This document shows positions 51,701-60,360 of a stretch of DNA of 64,000 bases, piece by piece. Every line of letters starts with the position of its first letter. The stretch's first letter is position 1. Source of the DNA: Phyto melanocephala (Eukaryota; Arthropoda; Insecta; Diptera; Rhinophoridae); assembly GCA_941918925.1 (NCBI GenBank), contig OW799233.1, positions 81,285,797 through 81,349,796 of the forward strand. Reading direction: 5' to 3'. The notes under the pieces were generated by a model, which was not told where the DNA came from, made no database searches, and was given only the letters and a program-made list of their open reading frames with translations. The translations under genes were made by a program, and so were the position numbers.

Positions 51701-54522
51701 CTGTTATGTCTAGAAAACTATTGGCCACATAAAATTATGGGATGAGACGAAATTGTGTTTAGAGGGTTTGCTGGCTGCACTGGTCCTATTTTCTTGCACT
51801 TTTTCTATTTTCTGGTTATTAAAAAAATAATGATATTATTTGCATACATTTCTTATAAATTTACAAAATTATTATTTACTTTTTGCCTCCATTGATAAAA
51901 TAATTATAATTTTCTATATACAATTTTATATTTCTTAATGTTCACCACCAAAAAACGAAACGATAATTTAAATAAAAAAGCACGAAGAAGAAGTGTCAAA
52001 TCAAATCAACAATATGTCGTTGAAACAGGGTAATTCACTTAAGTAATTTAAAAAGCGAATCAAGTAATTCAATGTGTCGTGGAAATATGCTATTAAACAT
52101 TTTATTACATTTGGTGGATTCACAAGGCATGCTATCATGATGTATTGCTTAAATTTCATAGTCATTCGCAATGCTAAAATGGTTTGAGAATCAATAAACA
52201 CGGTATTTCTAAACTTTTCAACACGTTAGAAAATTCAACATTATATTTAGCATGCCTCCCGAAAACTCTAGATAAGGTAATAAAAGTAATTTTATAAAAA
52301 GTAACCGTTTTTGTACTTACAGCGTAAACGATATTGATAACAAAATATTTATTCTGAAGGATGAAATTTATTCTCCAAATATTGAATACACATCCGATAA
52401 GCTTGATAAAATTCTATACTCGTTATTAATGCAGCAGGCTATGAAAATGGATGAAAGTTATGTGGAAAGTGTGAGTATCAGATAATATACATACACCTTT
52501 ACAATTATGTTTATATGCTCTAAAAAAAAATAATCCCAATCCAAATTGCTTTATTGAAATGGATATGGCAAAGATAGCGATTTTATTAATAACACTGTGC
52601 AAGAAATTTACACTTTTTTTTGTGACAAGCTGGGCACCTGGCGTTTTAACATAATTCAGGTGCGCTGAATTCAGTGGTGCCCGCGGTTTTTAAAGATTGG
52701 CTCTGGTTTTCGAGATATACCGTTATTTCGAAAATGGAGGAGGTTGCACAACATATGTTCGCGTAACTGAAAAACCCTTTAGCTTATTGAAAAAAACCAA
52801 AATTCCGCAATAAAATTTCCTTTAAGAAAAGTAAAACCTCTTTCTAATATCCGCAGTCGTTTTAGAAACATAATTTTTTTTATCAAAATTTCGAAATTTT
52901 TGTTTTTTAAAAATTCATAAAAAATCAAAAAATTCAGCTAGGCTTCTAATTTTTTGCAGACATATAAAAAACAAAGCTGATAACAAAACAAGCCATAAAT
53001 CTTTAAAATCTGTTAGCAATTTTTGATTCTATTCACAAAAGTCGACAAATTTTAGTTAATTTAAGAATTTCATAAAACGCAATATTTGTATGGGAGCCCC
53101 CCTAAGAAGTGAAGTTACCGATTAAAAAATTCTTAGAATTAAGAAATAAAGTCATAAATGCTTACATCTTTGTATTAAAGGAAATTTTATTGCGGAATTT
53201 CGATTTTTTAAGTTTTTTCAATAAGCTAAAGCGTTTTTGAGTTACGCGAACATATATTGTGCAACCTCCTCTATTTTCAAAATAACGGTATATCTCAAAA
53301 ACCAGAGCCAATCTTAAAAAACCGCGGGCACCACTGAATTCAGCGCACCTGAATTATGTTAAAACGCCAGGTGCCCAGCTTGTCACGAAAAAAAAGTGTA
53401 AATTTCTTGCACAGTGTAATTATATTAGAGACAGTTGCGTTAAAAATCATAATATTTTTAATTTGAGCATATTACTTTGCGTTTTGTGTTTCAGCCGACA
53501 AACAGCTGCATATCTTTTTTTTTGTACGTTAAACGCCATATTCATAAGAAATTATTAAAGTTGTATGCAAGGCGAATTCACAGCAAAGTCAAAGTTTGTT
53601 CACATTTTAATTAAATTTTATGTATGTATGTTGGTTTAAGTATTTTATTAAAGTAATTAAAGTTTCTGAAAAAATTATAAAAAATACTAATATTTGTCAA
53701 TACGTTATTGGTATACAATACAAGTTATAATTATAATATATAAAATTTGTAATGTTTTCAATTCAGAAAATTCAAAATGCCCGTTGTGTGTGTTCTAGTG
53801 GTTTTAATTTGTAAAAATTGGGAAAAAATTTAAAAAAGCACAAATGTGTGATTTAAAGTAGCAGAAATTTATATAATAAATTAAAACTACTTATTTACTT
53901 TACAAATTGTTCATGTTAATTTATAAAAATGAAATTTTAATTAAAAGTAAACAAATAATTTGTTTTTTTGTGTTTCGACACTCTCCGGTCCTTTTTGTGT
54001 TTGTTGAAGGGATGTTGTCACCTGATGTGAATTCGCCTTGGTTTTATATAAAACCAAATACATAGGCATTCGACTAATAAAATAATTATTACTTTTTTTT
54101 TTTTAATTTGTAAATGTATGTACATAAATATAAAGCTGAAATCGGATTTAACGAATAATAAACGACCAACACACTCAGATCTTTTAGCATTTGATATACA
54201 GCGTGGTAGAGATCATGGAGTTCAGCCATATTTTAAATATTTAGAAATATGCAATAATATTAAGATTAATGATTGGAACGACTTACTTAAATATATAACA
54301 CCCACGGTAAGCGAAAAATTTACTTAAAAATGAAATAGGACTAAGAATTTCTCAACGTATTAACATTATCAACACAATTTTATAAATGTTTTCCCTTTTA
54401 GAGCCTTAATAGATTGAAAAATGCTTACTTGAGTTGGCGTGATATTGATTTAATTGTTGGTGGCATTTCAGAAATTTCGGCACCAAATGCAACAGTTGGA
54501 CCGACATTTCAATGTATCATTG
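39648..54522 (+). CDS. Animal haem peroxidase, likely catalytically dead, 3' end missing
   Basis: Eight exons, all GT-AG and in consistent phase: 39648-39756, 39817-40147, 40212-40380, 40446-40633, 40721-41310, 52323-52470, 54136-54306, 54402-54522 (609 codons). Family landmarks in order: RRLLPRNYRDGFYK; QWSQFVANDL where active enzymes have Q-W-G-Q-F-x-D-H-D; CTAKLDLSQLYG (calcium loop, Asp and Ser kept); GDSRVNSDP; RNHNRIA with the proximal His; FDIQRGRDHGVQPY; and NATVGPTFQCIIG. The distal His is Asn and the two haem-ester residues (Asp, Glu) are Ala and Ser. The fold looks kept but peroxidase chemistry should be lost. Probably secreted. The last 60 to 90 residues are not found. Which fly peroxidase it is orthologous to I cannot say. 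Confidence 0.92.
39817..40147 (+). CDS. Peroxidase exon 3
   Basis: Encodes LETNLVASNVVVKNGTLSHI through CSPQGISGEHC to NKHYPFRRLLPRNYRDGFYK; the last block is the conserved start of the peroxidase domain. Phase 2 to 0. The exon begins with TTG codons in frame, not at a Met. Confidence 0.88.
40212..40380 (+). CDS. Peroxidase exon 4 (altered distal-His motif)
   Basis: Encodes LPQPLEISRRVGEVPT then LAVVQWSQFVANDLNKPVVT. The codons at 40344-40352 are GCC AAT GAT (Ala-Asn-Asp) where active members have Asp-His-Asp. The third residue, a calcium ligand, is kept. Phase 0 to 1. Confidence 0.9.
40446..40633 (+). CDS. Peroxidase exon 5
   Basis: Encodes DGFPIECCNLKNYKLSPRHH, then YGPETCLNYVRSALAVGNRC and TFAAPQQ. 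The Cys positions and the C.NYVRS block match the domain segment that follows the distal helix. Phase 1 to 0. Confidence 0.9.
40721..41310 (+). CDS. Peroxidase exon 6 (calcium loop and proximal His)
   Basis: Starts at acceptor CAAATAG| with LNQCTAKLDLSQLYGFN, equivalent to the family INQVTSFLDASQVYG. Continues through WFCAFKSEDGSNSTCFMSGD and RVNSDPFSIIIHTIMMRNHN (proximal His codon 40997-40999) to the long helices FKEWLPVILGTSM and RFYLSMMPNKLRNYAI. Phase 0 to 2; an 11-kb intron follows. Confidence 0.93.
41505..42231 (+). mobile_element. Helentron-like minisatellite element, copy 2
   Basis: AGCCAAACCCGGCGCGTTGC at the left, five units of about 121 bp (starts near 41618, 41739, 41861, 41980, 42102), and the conserved tail ending GGAGTCTATAGCTAACACAC. 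Same family as 8098-8950. Confidence 0.75.
43105..43466. mobile_element. Foldback MITE with 46-bp inverted ends
   Basis: 43105-43150 (CGGCCTTATTCATAACAAAA then AGTTGGCATAAAGTTAGC and so on) returns inverted at 43421-43466 with one mismatch (CGGTCTTATTC). Just inside the left end the word AGCATAAAGTT is tandemly repeated. It interrupts family B sequence at AAACCTT. Confidence 0.8.
43995..45640 (+). mobile_element. Family B element with a CCCGGG-rich insertion
   Basis: Head CTCGGCTGTGCCGAATCTTT at 43998; family B resumes at about 44478 (TATTTATAGCACAAAATGTA) and runs to the tail at 45600-45637 (TATACCCCCACAATTTTTTT then GGTGGCGGGTATAAAA). The interior has two similar blocks beginning AGAGAAATTATATGAATTT. 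Confidence 0.7.
44040..44476. mobile_element. CCCGGGAATT-ended MITE (hAT-related?)
   Basis: Both ends are crowded with TTTCCCGGGAATTC / GGGATCCC / ATTCCCGGGAAAT words pointing inward (44068-44110 and 44405-44470). The middle is AT-rich. The same words flank the hAT remnant at 10055-10142, so it may be a non-autonomous relative. The 126-codon minus frame across it is incidental. Confidence 0.6.
45641..46245. other. no recognisable gene; one repeat end
   Basis: Peroxidase intron. At 46032 there is a TAGGGTGATCGACTCGGTTT terminus, which recurs inverted at 50464-50474 (CGATCACCCTA) with a similar GGTTTTTTC interior. Confidence 0.4.
46246..46500 (+). repeat. Short family A repeat
   Basis: Head GCTGTATTCGGCCGTGCCGA and tail TTATGGGGTCGGAAATGAAA then GAGAAGGGTGTAATAA. 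About 250 bp, with the middle deleted. Confidence 0.7.
46930..47392 (-). repeat. Family A repeat, reverse copy
   Basis: From GGCTTTCTACTTGTGTCC / TATATAGGTTTGTCAATCC at the left to ACGGCCGAATATAGCGCTC at 47358-47380 (head on the minus strand). Confidence 0.65.
47515..48590 (-). repeat. Family B repeat, reverse copy
   Basis: Starts with the tail hairpin AACCGCCACCAAAAAAATGG then TGGGGGTATATTCATTTCGT and runs through family B interior in reverse. Within it 48364-48423 is duplicated in tandem at 48424-48483 (ATGATTTCAAAATTCATATA ... GGAAGAATAAAG). Confidence 0.7.
48591..49010. other. TTTCGTA-rich noncoding stretch
   Basis: Repeats of ACTTTCGTA / TACGAAA words in both orientations; no ORF worth naming. 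Confidence 0.4.
49011..49490 (-). pseudogene. LINE ORF2 C-terminal fragment
   Basis: The 111-codon frame 49155-49490 (minus) reads LRRLTSVITGHTELRTYLAS then CRACEEEDETLVHYLCHFPA, the Cys/His knuckle at the end of a LINE ORF2, and ends SIRNYIEETGFLD. The sequence after the stop (49010-49150) holds AACCTAACC-type words of a 3' tail. It is a different subfamily from the fragments at 8-400 and 1994-2455. Confidence 0.75.
49682..49798. mobile_element. 117-bp palindromic MITE
   Basis: GGGCTGTATTCATAAAAAAT and so on for about 50 bp (49682-49731) returns inverted to GGGCCGTATTCATAAAAAAT at 49798, leaving a loop of under 20 bp. TAT stands on both sides. It resembles the ends of the MITE at 43105. Confidence 0.8.
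49799..50339. other. no recognisable gene
   Basis: AT-rich peroxidase intron; nothing seen. Confidence 0.5.
50340..50474 (-). repeat. Short repeat ending TAGGGTGATCG
   Basis: Minus strand: TAGGGTGATCGCTTATTCGA ... GGTTACCCGGTCGAATA. Shares its end with 46032 and its CCGG / GGTTTTTT wording with 60570-60620. Confidence 0.45.
50475..50980 (+). repeat. Family A interior fragment
   Basis: GGCGCCATCTGGAATTTTAA, TTTACTGTATTCAACTGATC and TTAGCTTCTAACCGCTTTG match the middle of the family A copy at 29080-29450. Head and tail are lacking. Confidence 0.6.
50981..51413. other. no recognisable gene
   Basis: AT-rich peroxidase intron; nothing seen. Confidence 0.5.
51414..52093. mobile_element. Probable MITE with CATGTTTCCACG ends
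   Basis: CATGTTTCCACGGCAAC at the left and, inverted, CATATTTCCACGACACA at the right (about 52074-52091). AATTCGATGCC / GAATTACTTGATTCGC words lie just inside. There is no clear target duplication and no coding frame. Confidence 0.5.
52323..52470 (+). CDS. Peroxidase exon 7
   Basis: Encodes VNDIDNKIFILKDEIYSPNI then DKILYSLLMQQAMKMDESYV. This fits the helix between the substrate-channel region and RGRDHG (L..GL..Q..Q..D..V). Phase 2 to 0; donor AAAGT|GTGAGT. Confidence 0.8.
52593..53416. mobile_element. 824-bp foldback element with ~240-bp inverted arms
   Basis: 52593-52833 (CACTGTGCAAGAAATTTACA ... ATAAAATTTCCTTTAA) returns inverted at 53176-53416 at roughly 93 to 95 percent identity by eye. 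The spacer of about 340 bp is AT-rich. Both ends are CACTGTG. TAA stands on both sides, possibly a 3-bp target duplication. It lies in intron 7 of the peroxidase gene. No ORF. Confidence 0.85.
53417..54135. other. no recognisable gene
   Basis: AT-rich intron up to peroxidase exon 8. Confidence 0.5.
54136..54306 (+). CDS. Peroxidase exon 8 (RGRDHG)
   Basis: Encodes LLAFDIQRGRDHGVQPYFKY, the hallmark block of animal haem peroxidases, and INDWNDLLKYITPT. Phase 0 to 0; donor CCCACG|GTAAGC. Confidence 0.92.
54402..54522 (+). CDS. Peroxidase exon 9 (last visible)
   Basis: Encodes SLNRLKNAYLSWRDIDLIVG then GISEISAPNATVGPTFQCII, matching the family V..IDL..GG..E......VGPTF.CII block. It ends in phase 1 at ATTG|GTAAGT. 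The expected continuation (G.QF..L...DR.W) is not found up to 64000. Confidence 0.9.
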
Positions 54523-55690
54523 GTAAGTTTTTTCTTTATGGTATGTAATGATCTACTGCACAAGAACAGAAAAAATATCGATTGTGATATATCTAACCAA
54601 TCAGCTAAAACAATTTTAAAATCAAAGAAAAGTATTGTATTATTTATTTATTTAATTATTATTTATTTTTATTAATTAACTAAATTATTTAAGATATGCT
54701 CCCATAATTTTTCAATTATATTTATTTGGTTGTTGGGTTAAAGCTGGTTTATATGCATTTCACTGGTGCTTATGCCAGATCATCAGTAAACCTTTACCCA
54801 AATTCTTGAAAAAGTTTAAAATTTTTATAAGTTATATTTTTAAATTCTCATTAACAAAATGAGAATTCAAAAATAAAACAAAAAACTATAAAAAACTCTT
54901 TCAAAAACCCAACCAACAATTTTTTAATTTTAATTTATTTTATTTTTCTAATCCCTTTAACATTTGGTTAACCGTTGGTTAAGACTAAATGCTTATAATG
55001 GCAAACGAAAAATAAAATCTTTTTTTTTAGTTAATTAACTAAATTATTTAGGATATGCTCCCATAATTTTTATTAGATTTTATTTTTCGGTTCTGGTATA
55101 TATATCAGTATATTGGAGTCGAATGTGTGTAGATATATATAAAGCCTTGTCATTTAGTTTTTGCTACAAATATTAAGGATGATAAGTCGATTTAGATTTT
55201 CTTTCTGTCCGTCACTCCCAATAGAGTTTATTTGGTTAGGAAAAAAATATTTTAATTCGATTCAGTACAATGGAAGATATGAAATAGTTCGTGCTCTTTT
55301 CGTAACATCTTTCACTTTTCATCGGTCTATCATGTTTTGCACATTTTAGTCGATGAACAATATATATGATTATAATGTTGCCATAACAATCTGTTGAATT
55401 ACAAAAAGCATACAAAAAAATCTATTACATTAAATGTGTTTCGGTGTAATATATTATTACGTTTATACCTTTTATAAACGTTGGTTTATTACTTTAAAGT
55501 AAACTGGGATTCTTTTGTATTGCAAATAATAACAGATGAAATCTATTATTAAAGTAAGAGCACTTTATTTATTTAAAAACACTCGAATATTACTTATACA
55601 GTGTACTTTATTATTTCACTAATTGTTATAAACCTTTATTATCAAACTTAATTTGATATACACGCAATAGACTCATGTCATTTTCGACTG
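54523..55690. other. no recognisable gene
   Basis: Follows the last visible peroxidase exon. ACTAAATTATTTAGGATATG occurs at about 54681 and again at about 55038, so a short segment is repeated here. The frames at 54454-54675 and 55161-55349 have no family signature. Confidence 0.5.
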
Positions 55691-55699
55691 TATACAATG

Positions 55700-55701
<2 letters not shown>

Positions 55702-55758
<57 letters not shown>
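55702..55758. repeat. (TA)n microsatellite
   Basis: About 27 TA dinucleotides without interruption. Confidence 0.95.
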
Positions 55759-55760
<2 letters not shown>

Positions 55761-55774
55761 AAATGATATATATC

Positions 55775-56256
55775 AGGTAAAGGCCAAAAACAAATTGTTG
55801 CCTATAACTTTACCGATTAGAGGTCGATTTATTCAAAAATTTTAACGAATATCTCTTGAGGCATATTATATCTATAAATAGTAGCAAAGGTACCTATAAA
55901 TTATTCTATGGCTAAAAAATTTAAATTTTAGTTGTGAAAATATGGGGAAAAACCGAGGCAGTCGTGTTTATTTGCATATATCTCAGAAAGTTATTGGGCG
56001 ATTGTACTGGATAGCGATTCATTCTTGGATATTTTCAAAAGATTGATACCATACACAAATATGAGGAACATATGGTTGCTTTTAAAAATTGATTTCAACC
56101 AACACACGGACAGACATTCAGGGCTTAATCAACTCCTTTATTCATAAGCTTTCAGAAAATATATACGTTATGGCGTCGGAATGAAAATTCTAGAAATTAT
56201 AAACGAAATGACAATGTTATATATACCCTTGTGCATCACAGGTGAAGGGTATAAAA
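55775..56256 (+). repeat. Family A repeat, 3' half
   Basis: From AAATTGTTGCCTATAACTTT through CACACGGACAGACATTCAGG and GAAAATATATACGTTATGGC to the tail hairpin TATACCCTTGTGCATCACAG then GTGAAGGGTATAA. Confidence 0.7.
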
Positions 56257-56317
56257 GTATGGTAATACTTTTTTTTGTTTACGAAAAATAGTACAATGAG
56301 AGTTTGGAATCTTAAAA

Positions 56318-56755
56318 AAACAAGTAAAAGTACTATATTCGGCTGTGCCGGATTTTTGATACCCACCACTAATTTTGTGTACTTTTATATCACAAAATTT
56401 ATTATTTTGTTATTAACAGTAATCGCAATGGAATATCCCTTTATACTAAAATTTCTTGTACTTTCTTTGTATAACTTTGATATGCTATTAAAATATTTTC
56501 TTAAATTTAGTCCTTCAATTAACGTTAGCGTTAAAGTAGGCATGTCAATATAGTTTCTGCTAGATATAAGATATTTCAATATAGAGTCCTTTATTCTTCC
56601 AAAAACTTTGTCCATAGAGAAATTATTTTATGGAATAACAATGACATTTACTAGAAAGCTATAGGTACGAAATTTCATCATCATACTTCTAATTTTGGTA
56701 ATGTTCGATTTTCGACTGCTTTGACAAATTAGCCGTTTCAATAAATGGATAACAG
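56318..56755 (+). repeat. Family B repeat, 5' part
   Basis: Head AACAAGTAAAAGTACTATAT then TCGGCTGTGCCGGATTTTTG, and family B interior (TATCACAAAATTTATTATTT; ATTTCATCATCATACTTCTA). It stops at about 56700. Confidence 0.7.
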
Positions 56756-57040
56756 TGGTATTATGAAACACTTTTGTGGACTTCATTTACTTGAATTATT
56801 TATCTATATGCATATATGTATATAAAAGAGTAGCGTGAATGACCGACCGAACGACCGACTGGCTGACTGATTCATCATTGCACAGCCCAAACGCATAAAG
56901 CTGGAGGAATGAAATTGGACAGTGTATGGATTCTGATGTATAGATTTTGGATTTTGTTCTTTTAAGCTGAAGAGGCATTTACAAAAACTATCTATATGCA
57001 TCAGAACTTTAAATTTTGTTTTAAAACTTGAATCTTATAA
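56756..57040. repeat. Helentron-like fragment
   Basis: TATCTATATGCAT occurs at 56803 and 56989, and GACCGACCGAACGACCGACT ... TCATCATTGCACAGCCCAAA between them resembles the start of the repeat at 13440. Noncoding. Confidence 0.4.
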
Positions 57041-57044
57041 AGGG

Positions 57045-57855
57045 TGGTCCAAACACAAATATTATTTTAATTTTACTAAAAATGGGCTTATTGTTACTGG
57101 TACTCCTAATGATTCTATCCAACGGATAGCAAAATATTGACTAAAAAAATTTAAACAAGGACCTCGAGCTTGTCTATTCATTCAACTTATTACAAAAAAA
57201 GGTCAACAAAACAACTAAATAATTATTAAAAATATTTTTGTTTCAGTTTATTGATCATATTATTGTTATTAGTAAAAAATTATGTCGGTCAAGTGACGAC
57301 CGCTACTAGCTCGGCAGACTCCATATCTTTTACCAAAATTCTCAATCATTTTTATCATCAAACTTTTGTCAATAGTTGATATGTGCTTGATCAGTGCTAT
57401 TCAATCTTTTTGGCTCGTGTACCACTAAATTCACGACAAACTTTTCGCGTACCACCAAAAAAAATATAATGTAAACAATTTTAAAATTTTTAATCTATTT
57501 TATTTATTAATAATAAAAAACAATAAAATTAAAAAAAATAATAAAAATTACAAAAACATAAGAACATGTACATTAAAGGTATACTTTTAGGATGATTTTT
57601 CTTTTTGTTTCCAATTGCAAAATAGAAATCGTTAAAATTTTAAAAGAATTTGCGTACCAACTGGAAATTTTTCGCGTACCACCAAGTGGTACGCGTACCA
57701 TAGGTTGAATAGCACTGTGCTTGATAATGTTGTTTTTAATCTCTTAAACTATTGTGGGATTATTGCTGTACACCCGTGGTAATAAAAAAAAAAACCCATA
57801 AAACAGGCGTAGCGTGTCAAATCGCATGATCTTGGTGGCCACTTGTCCTCTATAA
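57045..57855 (-). pseudogene. IS630/mariner-like remnant split by a MITE
   Basis: The minus strand at 57800-57842 reads DKWPPRSCDLTRYACFMGF, the W-P-P-R-S-C-D-L-T block of the same transposase family as 30830-31230. An AAAGGGTGGTCCAAACA end stands at 57038. The element is interrupted by a hAT MITE at 57392-57717 and is heavily decayed. Confidence 0.55.
57392..57717. mobile_element. 326-bp hAT MITE with 8-bp target duplication
   Basis: Target duplication TGCTTGAT at 57384-57391 and 57718-57725. The ends are CAGTGCTATTCAATC and, inverted, CAGTGCTATTCAACC, and inside both is the CGTACCACCAA / TTGGTGGTACGCG motif. A-rich centre, no ORF. Confidence 0.9.
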
Positions 57856-59710
57856 ACAAGTAAGAGCACTATATTCGGCTGTGCCGAATCTTTTATACCC
57901 ACCACCAATTTTGTATAAATTTAAAGCACAATATTTATTATTTTGTTAATCCCTATGGAATAATCTCTTTATAATAAAATATGTATCACTTTCTTTGTAG
58001 AGGGTGGTTAAATTTTAAGGGCCCATGTTGAAGGTGAACTACACCTAGTTTTTAAATTTGTTTTCTACACTTCACTTGACATTTCTCAGTCTCGAACTTA
58101 CTCAATTTGATCCGTAGAAAGATACGCAAATGAGCAACGCTTTAAAGTTATTCAGGTTTTTTTTTATAAAAATGGGCGTTCAAATCAAAATGCATTTTGT
58201 GCACTTCGTAATTCTTTTGATCAACATAATCGTTCAAATTCGTCCACAATCGGGAGAATTGTAAAAAATATTTAAATTTCTGCAAAACAGGTCTGTATAA
58301 AATGTTAGAAAATCTGTGAATGCCTTCTGAGTTCGTTGAATGGGAACCATTGCTGTTTTTTGCGATAGTGTGGCAAAAGAGCAGTCAACCTCGACTCATC
58401 ATCATCATGCCCAACAATTGAGCATCAACATTGTCATTGAAAATTTGGACCGTCAGATAGTGGAGTGGCGCCAAGGATGGGGGGCCATTTGGCCGATATT
58501 TTGTTAAATACATAATTGAACCATACAAATATTATCATTATAAAAAGAAATAATAATAATTTCCTAAATAATTTGTTTTTTATTTAAATTCAACATCGGC
58601 CCTTAAAATTTAACCACTCTTTATAACTTCGTTATGCTACTAAAATGCTTTTGTAAATGTAGTCTTTCAATGAAAGTGGGCGTTAAAGTAGGCGTGTCAA
58701 TAAAGTTTCTGCTAATAAATACAACTTAGATATTTCAATATAGTAATTTATTTTCCCAAAAACTTTGTCAATAGAGAAATTACGTGAATTTAAGATAAAC
58801 AGCTATATGGGAAAAGTGAAAAGTGGGCGTTAAAGTGGGCGTGTCACAAAAACTTTTTGGCACAACAATTATATTGATCAGAAGGATATATGTAGCAAAT
58901 TTCATCATCATACCTCTAATTTTGTCGGTTTTATGAGCTTTTAAATTTCATTAACGGTAGATAACGTGAAAAGTGGGCGTTATAGTAGGCGTGTCAAAGT
59001 TATTTTTGCTAATGAGAACAACTTAGGTGATTCCATATAGTCCTTTATTATTCCCAAATCTTTATTAATAGAGAAATTATATGAATTTTAGTTAAAACAT
59101 TATATGGGAGGTGGGCGTTAAAGTCGGCGTGGCACCTTTATTTTTTGGCACAATAATGACATTGCCTAGTGGGATATACGTAGCAAAATTTATCATCATA
59201 CCTCTAATTTTGGCGGTTTTATGAGCTTTTAAATTTCATTCACGGTAGATAACGTGAAAATTGGGCGTTATAGTAGGCGTGCCAAAATTGTTTTTTCTAA
59301 TGAGTATAACCTAGATGTTTCAATATAGTCCTTTATTATACCAAAATCTATATTAATAGAGAAATTATATGAATTTTGGGTAAAACGTTATATGGGAGGT
59401 GGGCGTAAAAGTGGGCGTGACACATTGATTTTCCGTTACAAAAAAGCCTCTCACCAAAAAGCAAAGTGTGCAAAGTTTCAGAGTCGTACATCCAATTTTG
59501 TTGCTTTTATGACGTTTTTGTTTTTAAATATACCGAAAAATACACTGTGCGGTATAAATTTTCGTACATTTTGATCGATGACTCCTTTCCTAATGCATAG
59601 ATTTAGATAATTTTCGGGGAAAAATATTGTTTTTACTCAGGATGTGTTACAAACGGAATGACAAAATGAATATACCCCCACCATTTTTTTTTGGTGGCGG
59701 GTATAAAAAT
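57856..59710 (+). mobile_element. Family B element, most complete copy
   Basis: Head CAAGTAAGAGCACTATATTC then GGCTGTGCCGAATCTTTTAT and ACCCACCACCAATTTTGT. A 622-bp mariner-like element interrupts at 58000-58621. The interior holds two tandem blocks with a period of about 290 bp (CATACCTCTAATTTTGTCGG at 58908; CATACCTCTAATTTTGGCGG at 59198). The tail is TATACCCCCACCATTTTTTT then GGTGGCGGGTATAAAA at 59670-59708. No ORF longer than about 60 codons; the frame at 59392-59574 is incidental. Confidence 0.75.
58000..58621 (+). mobile_element. Mariner/IS630-like deletion derivative, copy 2
   Basis: Ends GAGGGTGGTTAAATTTTAAG and, inverted, AAGAGTGGTTAAATTTTAAG, with TA on both sides (57998-57999, 58622-58623). 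Like the copy at 3426 it keeps the start of the helix-turn-helix (frame shifted) and a C-terminal GHLADILLNT-like piece, but no catalytic core. Family B reads through as CTTTG-TA-TAACTTCG when it is removed, confirming the boundaries. Confidence 0.85.
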
Positions 59711-60360
59711 AAGACTTTCCAAATTTTATTTAAAGAGATTCATTGTTTCTCTCGATGTGTGGCAAGTGACACCATCCTGTTGAAATTACTTATTGCCTAC
59801 GTCTAAATTATAAATTTTTCGCCACAAAAGCTTCGGATCATCGCCCTGGAAAAGATAGAAAAAGTGCTCGAAAATTGGGTTCATTCAATTCGTTCCCACA
59901 GAAGAAGTCTTGGAGACTATTTAAATGACCTATTATTTAGAAATTAATTGCGTATATTGTACTTCATATTAACTAAAAAACTTTTGAATTTCCTTAACAA
60001 TAAGTGTGTTGTTTTTTAAAGAAATCATATCGCTCTTATTGAAAACCTTTTATGAGTAAAATATTGTAATTGCGGCTTTTTACCAACAATATTGGTGTTA
60101 AATGTTGTAGAATACAGAAACTATGAAAAAGAAATTAATTCAAGATGACGTCCGAAACAAAATTGCTGATAATTTTTTCTTAATCCCATCAACGTGGATA
60201 CCTAATGCAACAACTTGTCGAACACAGTCAACTATATAAAAAATTCAAAATCTCAATCTCAAAATTCAAATAAAAAATTCCAACAAATTGGCGTGTAATG
60301 TTTAATCTTAAATCTAGTCTAGTTACGATGTGGTCACTATACCTTTGTACATGATGATGA
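59711..60360 (-). pseudogene. IS630/mariner-like transposase fragment
   Basis: The minus strand at 59735-59800 reads FQQDGVTCHTSRETMNLF, which contains the conserved Q-Q-D-G-x-x-C-H-T box with the second catalytic Asp. On the plus strand 59850-59945 reads EKIEKVLENWVHSIRSHRRS, perhaps the end of another copy in reverse. Decayed. Confidence 0.6.

Noticed and set aside
52593..53416. Firm assignment to Transib
   Set aside because: The heptamer fits but there is no 5-bp target duplication; TAA/TAA may be chance in AT-rich DNA.
54454..54675. 73-codon ORF after peroxidase exon 9
   Set aside because: It is read in a different frame over the exon and intron; the in-frame reading of the exon gives the conserved VGPTFQCII block.
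56796..57001. Overlapping small minus-strand ORFs
   Set aside because: They overlap each other in different frames within a repeat fragment.
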